Both the position numbers and the translations under genes were made by a program. The notes under the pieces were generated by a model. That model saw only the letters and a program-made list of their open reading frames with translations, did not search any database and was not told where the DNA came from. A DNA stretch of 64,000 bases, taken from NCBI GenBank assembly GCA_026545765.1, contig CM048842.1:24404667-24468666 (forward strand). Reading direction: 5' to 3'. The stretch is from Plantago major. Taxonomy: Eukaryota > Streptophyta > Magnoliopsida > Lamiales > Plantaginaceae. Positions 11,247 through 22,140 of the stretch are shown in pieces. Positions within the stretch are counted from its first letter, which is position 1; each line of letters starts with the position of its first letter.

Positions 11247-11816
11247 AGCGTGATAGCCTCCGATTTTTCAGAGTTAGGGATAGCCTCCTATTCAGATTTC
11301 TTCTAGCCCTGGCATTCAGATTACTTGTAGTTTGATCTTTCTTCCACATCTGATGATTTTTGTGAGAAACCCTAGATTTTATCCATCGTTCTTGCTGTAG
11401 TTTGTACTCATGAGCAAGTTGTTTCTCGATGGCTTTGTAGCCAATCCCATTTCGAGCATGAGGTGCTGACTGAGATCTCCTCTTAGCAGCCTTAATAGTC
11501 TCTAGGGTCATCTTTCTTTCCAGAAAAAGTGACATTAGAGAATTTGCCAGCTCTAGCAATCTTCACTTTCTTAGAGACATAGCACTGTGGGTGATTACAG
11601 TTTTCAGCGTGTTGTTCCTTTTTCAGAACTCTCCCATCAGATTTCTTTGGGACTCATTTTTCCCTCAAAGGTTTAGTCGCAACTGCATTTCCTTTGTCAG
11701 CAACCTTAGCTTTCTGACCAATGCTATAGGTTTTTTAGGAATCACCTTGCTCACCTCTAACAAATGACATTCTTTCATCACTCTAGTTCAGAGTGGTAGA
11801 ACTATTTATTTGAGTG
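11247..11816 (-). pseudogene. SIRE-like copia gag fragment, distal part
   Basis: Reverse-strand coding remnant, rich in Lys/Arg/Ser, with several stops. Segments such as RVLKKEQHAENCNHPQCYVSKKVKIARAGKFSNVTF read through near 11640-11520, and a longer basic frame lies at 11559-11233. It is the continuation of the gag fragment at 16922-17700, because element B sits exactly between them with a 5-bp target duplication. I assign it to copia by that continuity rather than by its own motifs. Confidence 0.5.
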
Positions 11817-11821
11817 TCTAG

Positions 11822-13007
11822 TGATGAGTCGATATCTTAACGACTCATTTAGTCTTTTTTTAGCCGTATTTTGTTATGTCTTCTAGTCTTTTTTTAGCCG
11901 TATTTTGTTATGTCTTCTAGTCTTTTTATTTATGTGTTTTTAGGTAAAGGCACGAAGATGGAGGACCATTGTACATTTTGAAGCCCTTCCAAAGCTTCTA
12001 GAAGCACACAAGGCCAAATAGTGGGACATTACTCCAAGGTGGTGACATGGACGTTGAGAAAAGGGAGTGAAATTAGGAAGAAGTGGGAAAATTGGAGGTT
12101 TCTCCGAATATGTACCTCACCGCGGTGAGCTCCTTCAACACGGAGGCTCACCGTGGTCCAGCCAAGCAGGAAAGACTACGAGCTGTTTCGCAGAGTATGA
12201 GACCGCGGTGAGCTATACTTCCAAGGGAAACTCACCACCGTGAGCACTGACATGACCAGTTCAACACACGATTTCTGGCAGTTTTTTCCCATGATTTCAA
12301 ACTTCTACTTCATTGGTATTTTAAATAGACCACTTGTATCAGTAGTTTAGGGATATCTTCGTAACTCTTACTCATATTCACTTTCAATTCAAGCATTGCA
12401 AAGAATCTAGAGATTCAATCTCTCTTTTAATAGAAGTTCTATTTCCTTTCAGACGATCTCGTGTCCAAGAAGTATCCAGGTATCAATCGTGCAAAATTTG
12501 GTGGATTCCTTTATATTTTGTACGTGACAGGTTTTTACTTGTGATAATTGACTGTACGTGTATCAGTGTGAACTTGCTTCTGTCGCTACCTTTAATTAGA
12601 CTTTATCCGGATGAATTCATAGCTCATAACAGGCTCATTTGTAGTTCATACGTACTTGTAGTCCGTATTTAGTTGAATTTCCAATAGCAGGGTGTGTGAT
12701 CTGCGAACTAGGTAACCTTAATTGGTCCACTCGTATAAGCACACTACTTGAATGGATTTATTGTCTTCTTTTGTTTGTAGAATTGCATGACCTAGGTATT
12801 ACCTTGTCTTGCAATTTTGTGATTTTATGCTAGGGTAGAAGTATCACCTTATCCAACTATCTGTTTACAACGAATGCAAGTGAGTCTATTTCTATTTGAA
12901 ATAGCTTGATCAATTCCTCGAGAGAACGATCCTCTGGTTAAGAGCATTGTCTACAACAATCATTTTTTCTACTTGATTAATATATGTAGTAATTTCTGAG
13001 CGCATCA
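11822..13007 (+). repeat. 5' LTR of element B (family 1)
   Basis: 1186 bp, TGATGAGTCG..GAGCGCATCA. Near its start a 34-bp segment (CTTTTTTTAGCCGTATTTTG...) is tandemly duplicated, and about 60 bp present in the 3' LTR are missing. The TATA position reads GGTATTTTAAATAGACC, so this copy's TATA box is damaged. Confidence 0.9.
12115..12245. promoter_or_regulatory. Palindrome quartet in 5' LTR of B
   Basis: Full CTCACCGCGGTGAG (12116), left half CTCACCGTGGT (12147), right half ACCGCGGTGAG (12202), full-like CTCACCACCGTGAG (12231). Core spacings are 31, 52 and 32 bp; the middle gap is 11 bp (about one helical turn) longer than in element A. Confidence 0.72.
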
Positions 13008-13013
13008 GAAATT

Positions 13014-13031
13014 TGGCGCCGCTGCCGGAGT
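13014..13031 (+). other. Primer-binding site of element B
   Basis: TGGCGCCGCTGCCGGAGT: the tRNA-Asp type PBS with changes at the last three positions. Confidence 0.82.
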
Positions 13032-13219
13032 ATTGATTCCTACTTTCTTTTAGAGTAGGATCAATTGTGGTTCGTTGCGTATCTTTTATTTTTCTTATAT
13101 TTCAAAAAACCAAAAAAAAATTAAAAAATCTTCAAACCTCAAATTTTTTACTTCTTATGTCTTTTTTATTTTCCATTGTTTGGGCAGAACTACTACTGGT
13201 TTCTTGTTTTTGTGTGTGT

Positions 13220-13916
13220 AGGGTAATATGGATGACTCGTACTGCGAAGTGTGACAATGGAGAATATGGGCACAACGACAGATATTGCATTGCCAAGAGG
13301 AATCTCTTTCACTTCGAGCAATGAGAGGATGAAAAATTCCATGATACATGTATAGGTATTTGGAATTTGAGCAAGAGTGGTCGAATCACGATTTGTCGGA
13401 AGAGTGCATGATGTTCTATTTCTGCAAAACGCTGAGAGGGGAGAATAGGAAGATAGTCGATGTTATTGCCGGTGGTTGCATTGAGGGTGCGGATCTAGAT
13501 CAGGCAAGAGAGTTCTTTGAACTGACTGCTTATCTGACTAGGATGCATTCCATGAGGTTTGTGATAACGTGCCTACTTCCAAGGGAACTAGTTAAGTCTG
13601 AAGTGATGGAAGAAGAGACGTCAGATTCAATTACTATGCCAAATAAAGATACTTCTTCTTGTTTGATGATGAAGGCATGGATACCCTAGATTTAGAGAGC
13701 ACTTCCATCCCACTGGAGCGCATTGAGAGCACTACCATGCCACCGGAGCCCATAGAGAGCCGTGTGCCACATCACCCCGACACCACACATATGTCATTAC
13801 CCGAGGGGAGTTTTATTGATCCTTTCTCCCTTTTTCTTTGTTTCCTGTTTATGAGTATTATGTGCTTAAATTTGAACATATTAACTCTCGACATACTCAT
13901 TTGCAGGATTACATGA
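13220..13916 (+). pseudogene. Rearranged gag remnant of element B
   Basis: Two separate gag pieces. The first (about 13240-13300) reads KCDNGEYGHNDRYC, which looks like a zinc knuckle lacking its second Cys. The second (13348-13689) contains FCKTLRGENRKIVDVIAGGCIEGADLDQAREFFELT, corresponding to the part of Athila gag after the core domain (normally a Leu-Asp-Ala-Ala-Gly-Gly type segment). A frameshift near 13660 leads into the linker VPHHPDTTHMSLPEGSF that is shared with element A. The knuckle-like piece lies upstream of the gag piece, the reverse of the normal order. No functional protein is expected. Confidence 0.6.
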
Positions 13917-14030
13917 GTATTGTGGGATCACACACATTGGAGCCAAAGGTATTCACTGGAAGCTCCAAGTAGGCTCGACGCCTGCTCAAATTCGTTTCCG
14001 TATGTGAATGGATAACGATAATCTACAACA

Positions 14031-14050
14031 GTCGAGCCAACGACTATAAG
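14031..14050 (+). other. Conserved post-coding motif of element B
   Basis: GTCGAGCCAACGACTATAAG, then AAAAGGCGCTTCCCGGGAGGCAACTC; same block as in element A at 10181. Confidence 0.7.
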
Positions 14051-14323
14051 AAAAGGCGCTTCCCGGGAGGCAACTCGGAGGTTCAGGTTTGGAGCGAGAG
14101 GAGAACCTATGGCAGCAATACTTTGGTGGAGGCATACTACGGGCGGTAACTCTACAACTTTCTCTTTTAATTTATTCTTTATGCTAGGGTCTAGCTATCA
14201 AATAGGTTTGGGGAGGGAAGTTGTGATATCATATGTTTAAATGCCTCGGTACATTCTTATGCGCTGCCTTGTATATATGTATATATGTGTTTCTTTGTTT
14301 TTCTTTTTTTGTTTGGTGGTGTT

Positions 14324-14374
14324 GAGTGGTATGTTAGCCACTCTTGTGATTATGTGGGGTGGTATGTTAGCCAC
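14324..14374 (+). other. Twin hairpins with loop TATGTTAG (element B)
   Basis: Hairpin 1 (14324-14343) has arms GAGTGG/CCACTC around loop TATGTTAG; hairpin 2 (14359-14374) has arms GTGG/CCAC around the same loop. Loops are 33 bp apart. Element E has the same pair near its 3' end with different but still complementary arms. Confidence 0.6.
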
Positions 14375-14764
14375 TTTTGCTTGATCTTGTGTGAGTCGTC
14401 TTTTGGCCTAATTTTTTGGCCCATTTCAAAATTTTTTGTGTGTCGACTTTGAGTTCTTTTGACAAGTCGGTTATCTATTGTTTTAGTTAAGCCTTTTGTT
14501 GATGTGATCTTTGATGGCCTTTAACTAGTATTGAGGAATTTTTAAAAATCATTCTAGTCCGTTTCACTCGTAAATAGAGAGTCTTCCTATTTTAGCAGTC
14601 AAAAAAGTCGTTAAGAAGCCTATTTGAGCCGATGAAAAAATTTTGTACCGGAAAATGTGTGATTCTCATAGGTTGAGCAAGGAAAATACTTGCGCCACTT
14701 CATATACATGTGCACTCTTTTTAAAACGAGTATGACGAACGACATTTTGACTTGTTTTCTTGAT

Positions 14765-14793
14765 TCCCAAACCCGTTCAAGGAACAGGTTTGG
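14765..14793 (+). other. Hairpin containing GGTTTGGGG motif (element B)
   Basis: Arms CCCAAACC (14765) and GGTTTGGG (14786), then after one mismatch an inner GTTC/GAAC stem around a 3-nt loop. The homologous place in the tandem array has an 11-bp perfect stem (23487-23515) of different inner sequence. Confidence 0.55.
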
Positions 14794-15734
14794 GGAGAAG
14801 GGTACTAGGTACCTCATACTCAGGCTCACTCCTTTCTACATTTGAGCTTTTAGTCGATTTTGAAAACCAGTTTTGTATCGCTTGCTGCCGTTCTAAAAAA
14901 AAGAGAGAAAAGAAAAATCTCGAAGTGTTTTCCCAGGATCCTTGTGATCATTTGAGATCGTGTTGGGCATTTCTAAATACTACCTATAAACCAACGCAGG
15001 GCTTATTGTGCGTATGCTGTGAGGGTTGATGGTTACGTTCTCAAATTGCATACCAAATACTACCTATAAACCAGAGCGTGGCGGTTCTCGTATGTTGTGA
15101 GGGTTGATGGGGTGTACTCCAAACCGACACGCACAAAAGTGTGGATCTTGAGCAACCTATTCAGGAACACTTGCAAAATTGAGATCAAAATAGAAAGAAA
15201 AGAAAAGAAAAAAAGAAAATCTGTACAAAAAGAGCAAAGCACAAGAAAAAAAAGAGAAATAAAACGTGCAAAAAGAGCAAAGCACGAGAACGGCAGCTAT
15301 TATGTTTCCCTGTATTGATTTCGACCCCTTTCACCAACAAGTCCTTTCTGATTCGTTTGAATTGAGTGCAAAAGCATGTAATATTAGTGGCAGCTTTGTG
15401 ACATTTGTTGCCACCTTCCTAAGTTAAGTCTTGAGCGAATACCCTTATTTACTGGACACTTCCAGAAGAGAAACTTGAGTTGCACCTTATATTATCCTTT
15501 TGTGAGGGACTGCTAGGGTAAGTCGAAGTTCTATTTACTTGTTAACCGGAAGATTGTGATCTTTACTAAGCTACTTACCAACGTTAAAGGGGATACAAGT
15601 TTACATCAGTTTTAGGCTAAACTCTTGCAATAGTTGTTCCGGTAGCTTGTTGATTGAACTCTTCTGTGTTTTGTCGTGTCTTTGTGTTTTTCTTTTCTAG
15701 GACATTTTAGAGTCTTGTTTGCTTGAGGACGAGT

Positions 15735-15755
15735 AAAGGTTCGGTTTGGGGAGTT
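15735..15755 (+). other. Polypurine tract of element B
   Basis: A TAAAGG run and then GGTTTGGGGAGTT sit directly before the TG of the 3' LTR (15756). Two earlier copies of GGTTTGGGGAG occur at about 14205 and 14786 in the same element. Confidence 0.6.
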
Positions 15756-16916
15756 TGATGAGTCGATATTTTAACGACTCATTTAGTCTTTTTTAGCCGT
15801 ATTTTGTTATGTCTTCCAGACTTTTTATCAGTGTTTTAGTTCAGTTTCACATTTGGGTATTTTGTGTATTTTTGTACTTTTTTATGTGTTTTTAGGTAAA
15901 GGCAAGAAGATGGAGGACCATTATGCAATTTGAAGCCCTTCCAAAGCTTCTAGAAGCACACAAGGCCAAATAGTGGGCCATCATTACTCCAAGGTGGTGA
16001 CATGGAGGTTGAGAAAAGGGAGTGAAATTAAGAAGAAGTGGGAAAATTGGAGGTTTTTCCGGATATGTACCTCACCGCGGTGAGCTCCTTCAACATGGAG
16101 GCTCACTGCGGTCCAGCCAAGCAGGAAAGACTACGAACTATTTCACAGAGTATGAGACCGCGGTGAGCACTGACAGGACCAGTTCAACACACGATTTCTG
16201 GCAGTTTTTTCCCATGATTTCAAACATCTACTTCCTTGGTCTTATAAATAGACCACTTGTATCAGTAGTTTTGGGATATCTTCATAACTCTTAGTCATAT
16301 TCACTTTCAATTCAAGCATTGTAAAGAATCCAGAGATTTAATATCTCTTTCTATTGAAGTTCTATTTCTATTCAGACGATCTCGTGTCCTAGAAGTATCC
16401 AGGTATCAATCGTGCAAAATTTGGTGGATTCCTTTATATTTTGTACGTGACAGGTTTTTACTTGTGATAATTGACCGTACGTGCATCGGTGTGAACTTGC
16501 TTATGTCGCTACCTTTAATTAGACTATATCCGGATGAATGCATAGCTCCTTATAGGCTCATTTGTAGTTCATACATACTTGTAGTCCGTATTTGGTTGAA
16601 TTTGCAATAGCATGGTGTGTGATTTGCGAACTAGGTAACCTTAATTGGTCCACTCGTATAAGCACACTACTTGAAAAGATTTATTGTCTTCTTTTGTTTG
16701 TAGAATTGCACCATGTCTTGCAATTGTGTGATTTTATGTTCGGGTACAAGTATCACCTTATCCAACTATCTGTTTACAACGAATGCAAGCGAGTCTATTT
16801 CTATTTGAACTAGCTTGATCAATTCCTCGAGAGAACGATCATGTGGTTAAGAGCATTGTCTACAACAATCGCTTTTTCTACTTGATTAATATAAGTAGTA
16901 ATTTCTGAGCGCATCA
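15756..16916 (+). repeat. 3' LTR of element B (family 1)
   Basis: 1161 bp, TGATGAGTCG..GAGCGCATCA. It begins with the inverted pair TGAGTCG/CGACTCA. It keeps an intact TATAAATA (16243-16250) and three palindrome-type sites (16070-16168; core spacings 31 and 52). The fourth site has been lost between two GGTGAGC repeats. Confidence 0.9.
16070..16168. promoter_or_regulatory. Palindrome trio in 3' LTR of B
   Basis: Full site at 16071, left half CTCACTGCGGT at 16102 and right half ACCGCGGTGAG at 16157, about 75 bp before the TATA box. Compared with the 5' LTR, the DNA from the third to the fourth site is deleted. Confidence 0.7.
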
Positions 16917-16921
16917 TCTAG

Positions 16922-17700
16922 CCCAAGTCCTCCTTTTCTGAGGCATCTCCTAAGTAAGAGTGTAACTCAGTCAGAGTGTCACAAGCTTTAGCATAGGATT
17001 GAGATGAAACATTTTTTTTTTGTTTGATTTCAGTATTCTCAATGAGAATTTTATCAAAGTTTCTTTGAAGTTCCTCCATTTCATCCTAGTGTTTTTTAGT
17101 AGTCTCAACTATCTGACATTTCAGGAATGCATTCTCAGCATCCTTTGATTCAGATACCTTGTGCATTTGTGCACACTCCTTTTCAAGAGTTTTCTTTTCC
17201 TCTTTGAGAATCTTGGTTCTAGCTTGGACAACCATGAATTCTCTCTCATAAAGATCAAGCTCATTTCTAAGATGTTCTAGATCTTTGATTCCTTCCTCAT
17301 CAGTCTCATAATTTACAAATCGATAAATATTTATTACCTCATCTGCCATTAGGCATGGCTCGATGTTGGAGCAATCTGGATAGACCTCCTCAGCAACTCC
17401 ACACATTTCATTCTTCTTTTGACCAAAGTCAACCAATTCATGAGTGATGCCACACAACTCTAGTGAAGGTAGTTGGAATCATCTGAGTCCTCAGACTCAG
17501 AGTCAAGATCAAGAGCATCTAGTTGAATTTGGGTCTTTTTCCTTTCCTCAGTGAGCATAGCTCTCTGGCCTCTCTTGAAATTTCTTCTATCTTTCTTGTC
17601 ACCTGCCTGTAGCTTGTAAGCTAGGCAGTCTCTTTGAAGTGACCCGGTTTCTGACAATAGAAACATATATCGTTTTTTGATTTATGCTCCCTTAGTACTT
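16922..17700 (-). pseudogene. SIRE-like copia gag fragment with zinc knuckle, proximal part
   Basis: Read on the minus strand from about 17690: CFYCQKPGHF then, after a frameshift, RDCLAYKLQAGDKKDRRNFKRGQRAMLTEERKK. This is a CX2CX4HX4C nucleocapsid zinc knuckle. An acidic stretch (LDLDSESEDSDDS) and then CLMADEV...YETDEEGIKDLEHLRNELDLYEREF, a coiled coil, follow. The long acidic and coiled-coil extension after the knuckle with a CLMA motif is typical of SIRE/Maximus copia gag. The fragment is split from 11247-11816 by element B and has frameshifts and stops. Confidence 0.7.
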
Positions 17701-17713
17701 GATGCTTGCTGAG

Positions 17714-18963
17714 TGATGAGCCTATATTTTAGTGTCTCATCTCTTTCTCTTTACTGTTTTTTGTTAGCTTTTATTTGCATATTTTAGCGTGTCTTGTGCG
17801 TTTTTATGTGTTTTGTATTTTAGTTATGTTTTACAGGTTTTTGTGTGTTTAGAGATGTTTTGGAGGAGAAATGATGCTTTTTTGAAGATCGTATCCTAGT
17901 AGAAGCTCAAAACTCCATTTATAGACGAATTATGAAGAGTTTGCGCAAAAGGACACAAGACGCATCTCCAGCGCCCGCAAGACGCATCTCAGAAATCCAG
18001 GACGCGTCTCAGAACCTGTAGTCCGCGAGACACGTCTCAGAATTCCAGGATGCGTCTCACGACGATTTCTAGGAATTGAAGAATCTAGGAGGCGCGAGAC
18101 GTGTCTCACCTTTCTAGGACACGTCTCACGCGAAATTTTCAGAGGGCTCTGTTCTTTAATCGATAACTTAGACATTTTATAAAACAATTCTTTCTGACGT
18201 TCTTTTTCTCGCTCAAGCAAGATAAACCCTAGTTTGGTTCTCTTGCCTTGGTTTTTCTTCGATTTTCACATGTATTCACATCATTGACATTGGATTTCGA
18301 TCTTGAGGTTAGATTATCAATCAAATTATTCTTTCTTTCGCAATTCCTTCTCTTTTGTGCTTGATTGATCAATTTATGATTGTAATCTCTCGTATCATGC
18401 TTCATTCAATTCTGACTGTCATTATGCATGCTATTGTTCATGTTATGAGTAGCTAAACCTTTCGATAGATGCAGTAGCAATGTAGGATTAATCGAATTAG
18501 GATCTTGACCTAGGGTTTGTTCATATGTGTTAAGCTTTTTCTCAAACTTCATAAAAACCCCAATTTCAGTATTCTTTTCTCGAATCTGCAAAACCATTCA
18601 GGTTAAGAATCAATCGTCCGACAATCGATTGATTTCCTACTTTACATCTTCAAAGAATGTCTTGGTTAAAACTGAAATTGGTGATTTATCTGGACAAATA
18701 ACTGTGACAGCATATGAACACTTGGTCTGATCCGTATTTGATTTCTATGAAATGCTACCGTGTCTATTTCCTCTCTCTTGATTCAAAACTCGTTTTAGTT
18801 TACTAGTTTACTTAGTTTATTCTTCAAATCAAACTCAATTTTACAAACCGTTACTGCAAACTCTTACGTTTGATACTTGGAAACGTAATAGTTGCCTAGT
18901 TAGCTCCTTGAGAACGATCTCATAGTTAAAGTTTGTTTACAACAACTGCTTTAGTTACTTTGT
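17714..18963 (+). repeat. LTR of a third Athila-like family, 3' end missing
   Basis: It starts TGATGAGCC with a GATGAG..CTCATC inverted pair like the other families. It contains a run of GAGACGCGTCTC-type palindromes (17959-18127) and a TATA-like TTTATAAAA at about 18176, and proceeds through a U5-like segment with AGCTCCTTGAGAACGATCTC (compare CAATTCCTCGAGAGAACGATC in family 1). It breaks off near 18963 before any CA end or primer-binding site. Confidence 0.65.
17959..18127. promoter_or_regulatory. Palindrome cluster, GAGACGCGTCTC type (family 3)
   Basis: Seven sites on the GAGACGCGTCTC plan: GACGCATCTC (17959, 17981), GACGCGTCTC (18001), GAGACACGTCTC (18027), GATGCGTCTC (18049), GAGACGTGTCTC (18096), GACACGTCTC (18118). 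Centre spacings are about 22, 20, 28, 20, 49 and 20 bp. It ends about 48 bp before the TATA-like box. Confidence 0.65.
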
Positions 18964-19146
18964 AGGAAAAATTACATATACAACCCCTGCAATTTACCCA
19001 CTTGTCACTTTAGTCCCTTCTATTCAAACAATTACAGAAACATCCATTTTTTAAACACGAAAAAAATGTAATTACAGATAGGCCCAAAAGTTAACCTTTT
19101 CACCCATTTTATCTTTTCTTTATAATTCAAAAATTAATTAATTCTC
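18964..19146. other. Unassigned AT-rich segment
   Basis: It begins GAAAAATTACATATACAACC and contains wording typical of plant transposon ends (ACAACCCCTGCAATTTACCC, AGATAGGCCC), but I cannot assign an element or find a target duplication. Confidence 0.3.
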
Positions 19147-20380
19147 CATTATTATCATCTTTTACATCTTTTTGCTCTCAACCTAGAACCTTTCCAAGGC
19201 AGACGCATATGTGAATGAGACTTTTCCTATTTGGCTTTGGTGATACACGGGAAAGAAGACATGTTTAATCCTATACTTTAGTAAGTTTTCTGGACTTCTT
19301 CCTGCTTGGTTAAGAAATTCATCCTTGTTTCTTGAATTACGCTTTATTAATTTGTATTAAAATATTAGAATTTGGTCAAGGATTGATTATATAGCTACAT
19401 AAAAGAGAATTACTTAGAAGCTGTAGATATACCCTTAATTCCTTATTTTTTGACTTTTTTTAATTTCGAGCTAAAGATTACCTACCTATTGCTGGAGGTA
19501 ATTGAACCGATTTCTCTTGTAATTCGATGATTGATTATTGTTTGGGAGCATATTCTTCATACTTTTCACCGATTGGATTCAAGTTCTTCAATTTCTACCT
19601 AGGGTTTGTGACACGATTGGGTAAAATTGTATCGACTCTTGTTTCTTAATATTTAGTATTCGATTATGTTAATTGCATGTTCATATATGATGTTGATTAT
19701 GCCTTCGCATATTATGAGTAGCTAAACACCCTAATTATGGGGTGGTGATGGATTCAATGCATGCTAGTTAGGGTTCATTCAATTCAATAAACATAAGATG
19801 CGATTTACTCTGTGCCATTTTGATTAAATGCGTATGTAGTTATGTGTTTGATGTTCTTTACGCCAAAATCACCAATGGATTATGCAACTGATCTTTCATA
19901 CCAAAACGTCTAGAGATTGCTAAGTCCATTGGTTCGTTGCAAACACAATAACTACATTAGCTTGTTAATTATAGCTTAGTGGAATTGACGCCTTCACTAA
20001 TGCTATCTATTTTCTAGAACAAATTACAGTTAGTTCATTGTCATGACTCCTCCATACCTTATGTGATGTAAGGTGTCTTCCTAGAAAAGCTTAGAGCAGT
20101 GTAATAATCAATAGGACATGTCCCAGTAATAACTAGAGTAGATCGACATCATTATTGTTGCATGTTTCCTGCTAGCTAGCTTGCTTTCTGTCACCACGCC
20201 ATAATTCCCTCTCATATATTCATCGCGTTAAGTTAATCTGTTCTAGTTAGTTTGCATAATTGTCAGATTATCATTCTGCTGCCGAAGCAAAACAAACTTT
20301 TACTGCTTTTCATACTGTTATTACTATTCGTAAACGCAACTCAGCCTAATTAAGTCCTTCGAGACCGACCTCGGGGTTAA
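19147..20380 (+). repeat. Left part of a split family-4-related LTR
   Basis: From ATTATTATCATCTTTTACATC onwards this matches the R-U5 half of the array LTRs (compare about 21008-21875), ending CTCGGGGTTAA at 20380, where the tandem array is inserted. The LTR resumes at 41857 and ends at 41940. Relative to the array LTRs it has an extra segment of about 275 bp (19202-19476) between CCAAGGCA and ATTACCTACC. Its 5' half is missing. Confidence 0.75.
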
Positions 20381-21955
20381 TGATGAGTCGATTTTACATC
20401 GTCTCATTCGGCCTTTTTTACCGTCTTATTTCCATTCTCAAGTATAGTTCTTATGTGTTTTATTTGTGTTTTCTTACGTTTTTGTGTTTTCTGTGTTTTG
20501 TAGGTGTTTGGTGAAAATGCATTAAAACAAGGGCTAAACCAGTGCATTTAATGCATTAATAGAAGCATGTAAGTTTATGCACCTGAAAGTTTGTTGAAAA
20601 AGGAGTTGATCGGTTGAAACGGAAGTGGATTCGGAGTTCGGACGAAGATTTTAGAACCATTTAAGTGAAAACGCACGAAATTCGAACTACAATGGAGCAG
20701 CTTTGGCATTTTGGCCATAACTTTTGCATATGAACTCCGACTAACCTGATCTTGGTGTCCACGCGTAGATAAGACCAATAACTACAACTTTGAAGAGGAA
20801 CCATCTCCAGATTCCGATGTTTAGAGGACCAAAAAGGCAAAAAACCGGTGCAGGAGGAAACTGGCGTCCGCCAGAATGTTTCTGTAAGTGACTGGCGATG
20901 CCAGTTGCCTTTTTGGGCCATTTTTTACCCGTTTTCAGCCCAGAACGTGATTTTGAGGGTTTTTCACTATATGTAACTATTTTCTTGATCTTTTAGAGAT
21001 AACTTCATTATTATTCTTCTCTTCTTTTTGCTTTTCAACCTAGAACCTTTCCAAGGCAATTACCTACCCATTATTGGGGGTAATTGAACCGTTTATCTTG
21101 TAATCCGACGATTGACATTGGTTGGGAGATTATCTACATAGCTTTTCGCATCGATTCGTTTCAGTTCTTCAATTCTACCTAGGGCTTGTGACAACGAAGG
21201 GTAAATTGTATCAATTCATTCGAATCTTTGTTTCTTGCTTTAGATTATGTTTGGAGCCTGTTTGTTACAATATTGATTATGACTTTGCATAATTTGAGTA
21301 GCTAAAACCCCGATTATGGGGTAGTGACTGATTCAATGCTTGCTAGCTAGGGTTTATGTGATTTGAAGTGCATCGGGATTCGGTTACTTGTGCTTTTTAG
21401 ATTAATCGCATATCTTGCTATTACGTTTGACGCGTAATTCGTCAATGTCACTGTTAGATTAAGCATTTAATCAATACACCCAAACGTTTTTCCTCTTGCT
21501 TCAATCTAACAGTTAGTTGCAAACAGTAATAGTAGGATTAGCTAGATTGATTGTAGCCTAGTGGAATTGACGTACCCACTAGTGCTATTCGTTTTTTAAC
21601 TCAAGATTGTGACAACTTGCGTAATCTATCCTGTGAATCGTATGTATCCTGCTTGCTAGCTTGTTTCATGTTACTGCTCCATAATTCTCCTTATTCATAT
21701 CTTTGTCATTTAGATTAATCTGTTTTTTAGTTAGATTGCATAAGTACGTAGATAATATAGAACAAATTCCATGCCGAAGCAAACAAACTCTTTACTGCTT
21801 TCTTTACTGAAATTACTATTCGTAAACAAGACTCAGCCTAGTTAAGTCCTTCGAGACCGACCTCGGGGTTAACTCCACTACACTACAGGTTTTCGTAGTG
21901 TTGAGGATTAACTCTTGGCATTTAAACAAATTTAGAACTTTAATTTGACACTCCA
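20381..21955 (+). repeat. Array LTR1 (family 4)
   Basis: 1575 bp, TGATGAGTCG..GACACTCCA. The start forms the imperfect dyad ATGAG.CGAT/ATCG.CTCAT. It has two CTGGCG palindromes (20861, 20892; centre spacing 30.5), where LTR4 and LTR5 have four. Confidence 0.85.
20861..20904. promoter_or_regulatory. Two CTGGCG-type palindromes in LTR1
   Basis: CTGGCGTCCGCCAG (20861-20874) and CTGGCGATGCCAG (20892-20904). They correspond to the second and third sites of LTR4; the first and fourth appear lost by deletions between CTGGCG/GCCAG repeats. Confidence 0.65.
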
Positions 21956-21961
21956 AGTTTT

Positions 21962-21979
21962 TGGCGCCGCTGCCGGGGA
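21962..21979 (+). other. Primer-binding site, unit 1
   Basis: TGGCGCCGCTGCCGGGGA, canonical in this family. Units 2 and 4 have GGCATCGCTGCC at this place (25963, 33913) and unit 3 GGCATCGTTGCC (29953). Confidence 0.86.
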
Positions 21980-22140
21980 CTTAACTACTTTGTTAAGTTT
22001 ATGAATTGTAATTTTTTCAGTTGTATATATTAGTTAAGCTCATGTTCTTGTTTTCCTTTTTGATTTTGTGTTCTTGTGGATTCTGCTCCTTGGATTTGTC
22101 TCTTTCTGTGCAGGGTTAGTCCTTCTGGGAGTGTTCAAAG

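Larger units (their letters stand above)
11822..16916 (+). mobile_element. Complete gag-only Athila-like element B, TSD TCTAG
   Basis: A 5095-bp insertion with two LTRs (11822-13007 and 15756-16916), a PBS (13014) and a polypurine tract. It is flanked by the perfect 5-bp target duplication TCTAG (11817-11821 and 16917-16921). The internal region holds only gag remnants and a long conserved 3' non-coding domain; protease to integrase are absent. It therefore moved with enzymes supplied in trans. The two LTRs differ by several indels (a 34-bp tandem duplication and a roughly 60-bp deletion in the 5' LTR, a palindrome lost in the 3' LTR), so the insertion is not young. Confidence 0.92.

Noticed and set aside
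12482..12500. A tRNA or other small RNA gene in the LTR leaders, suggested by conserved short blocks around the TATA and R regions.
   Set aside because: No cloverleaf or box A/B pattern could be found; the conservation is explained by shared LTR ancestry.
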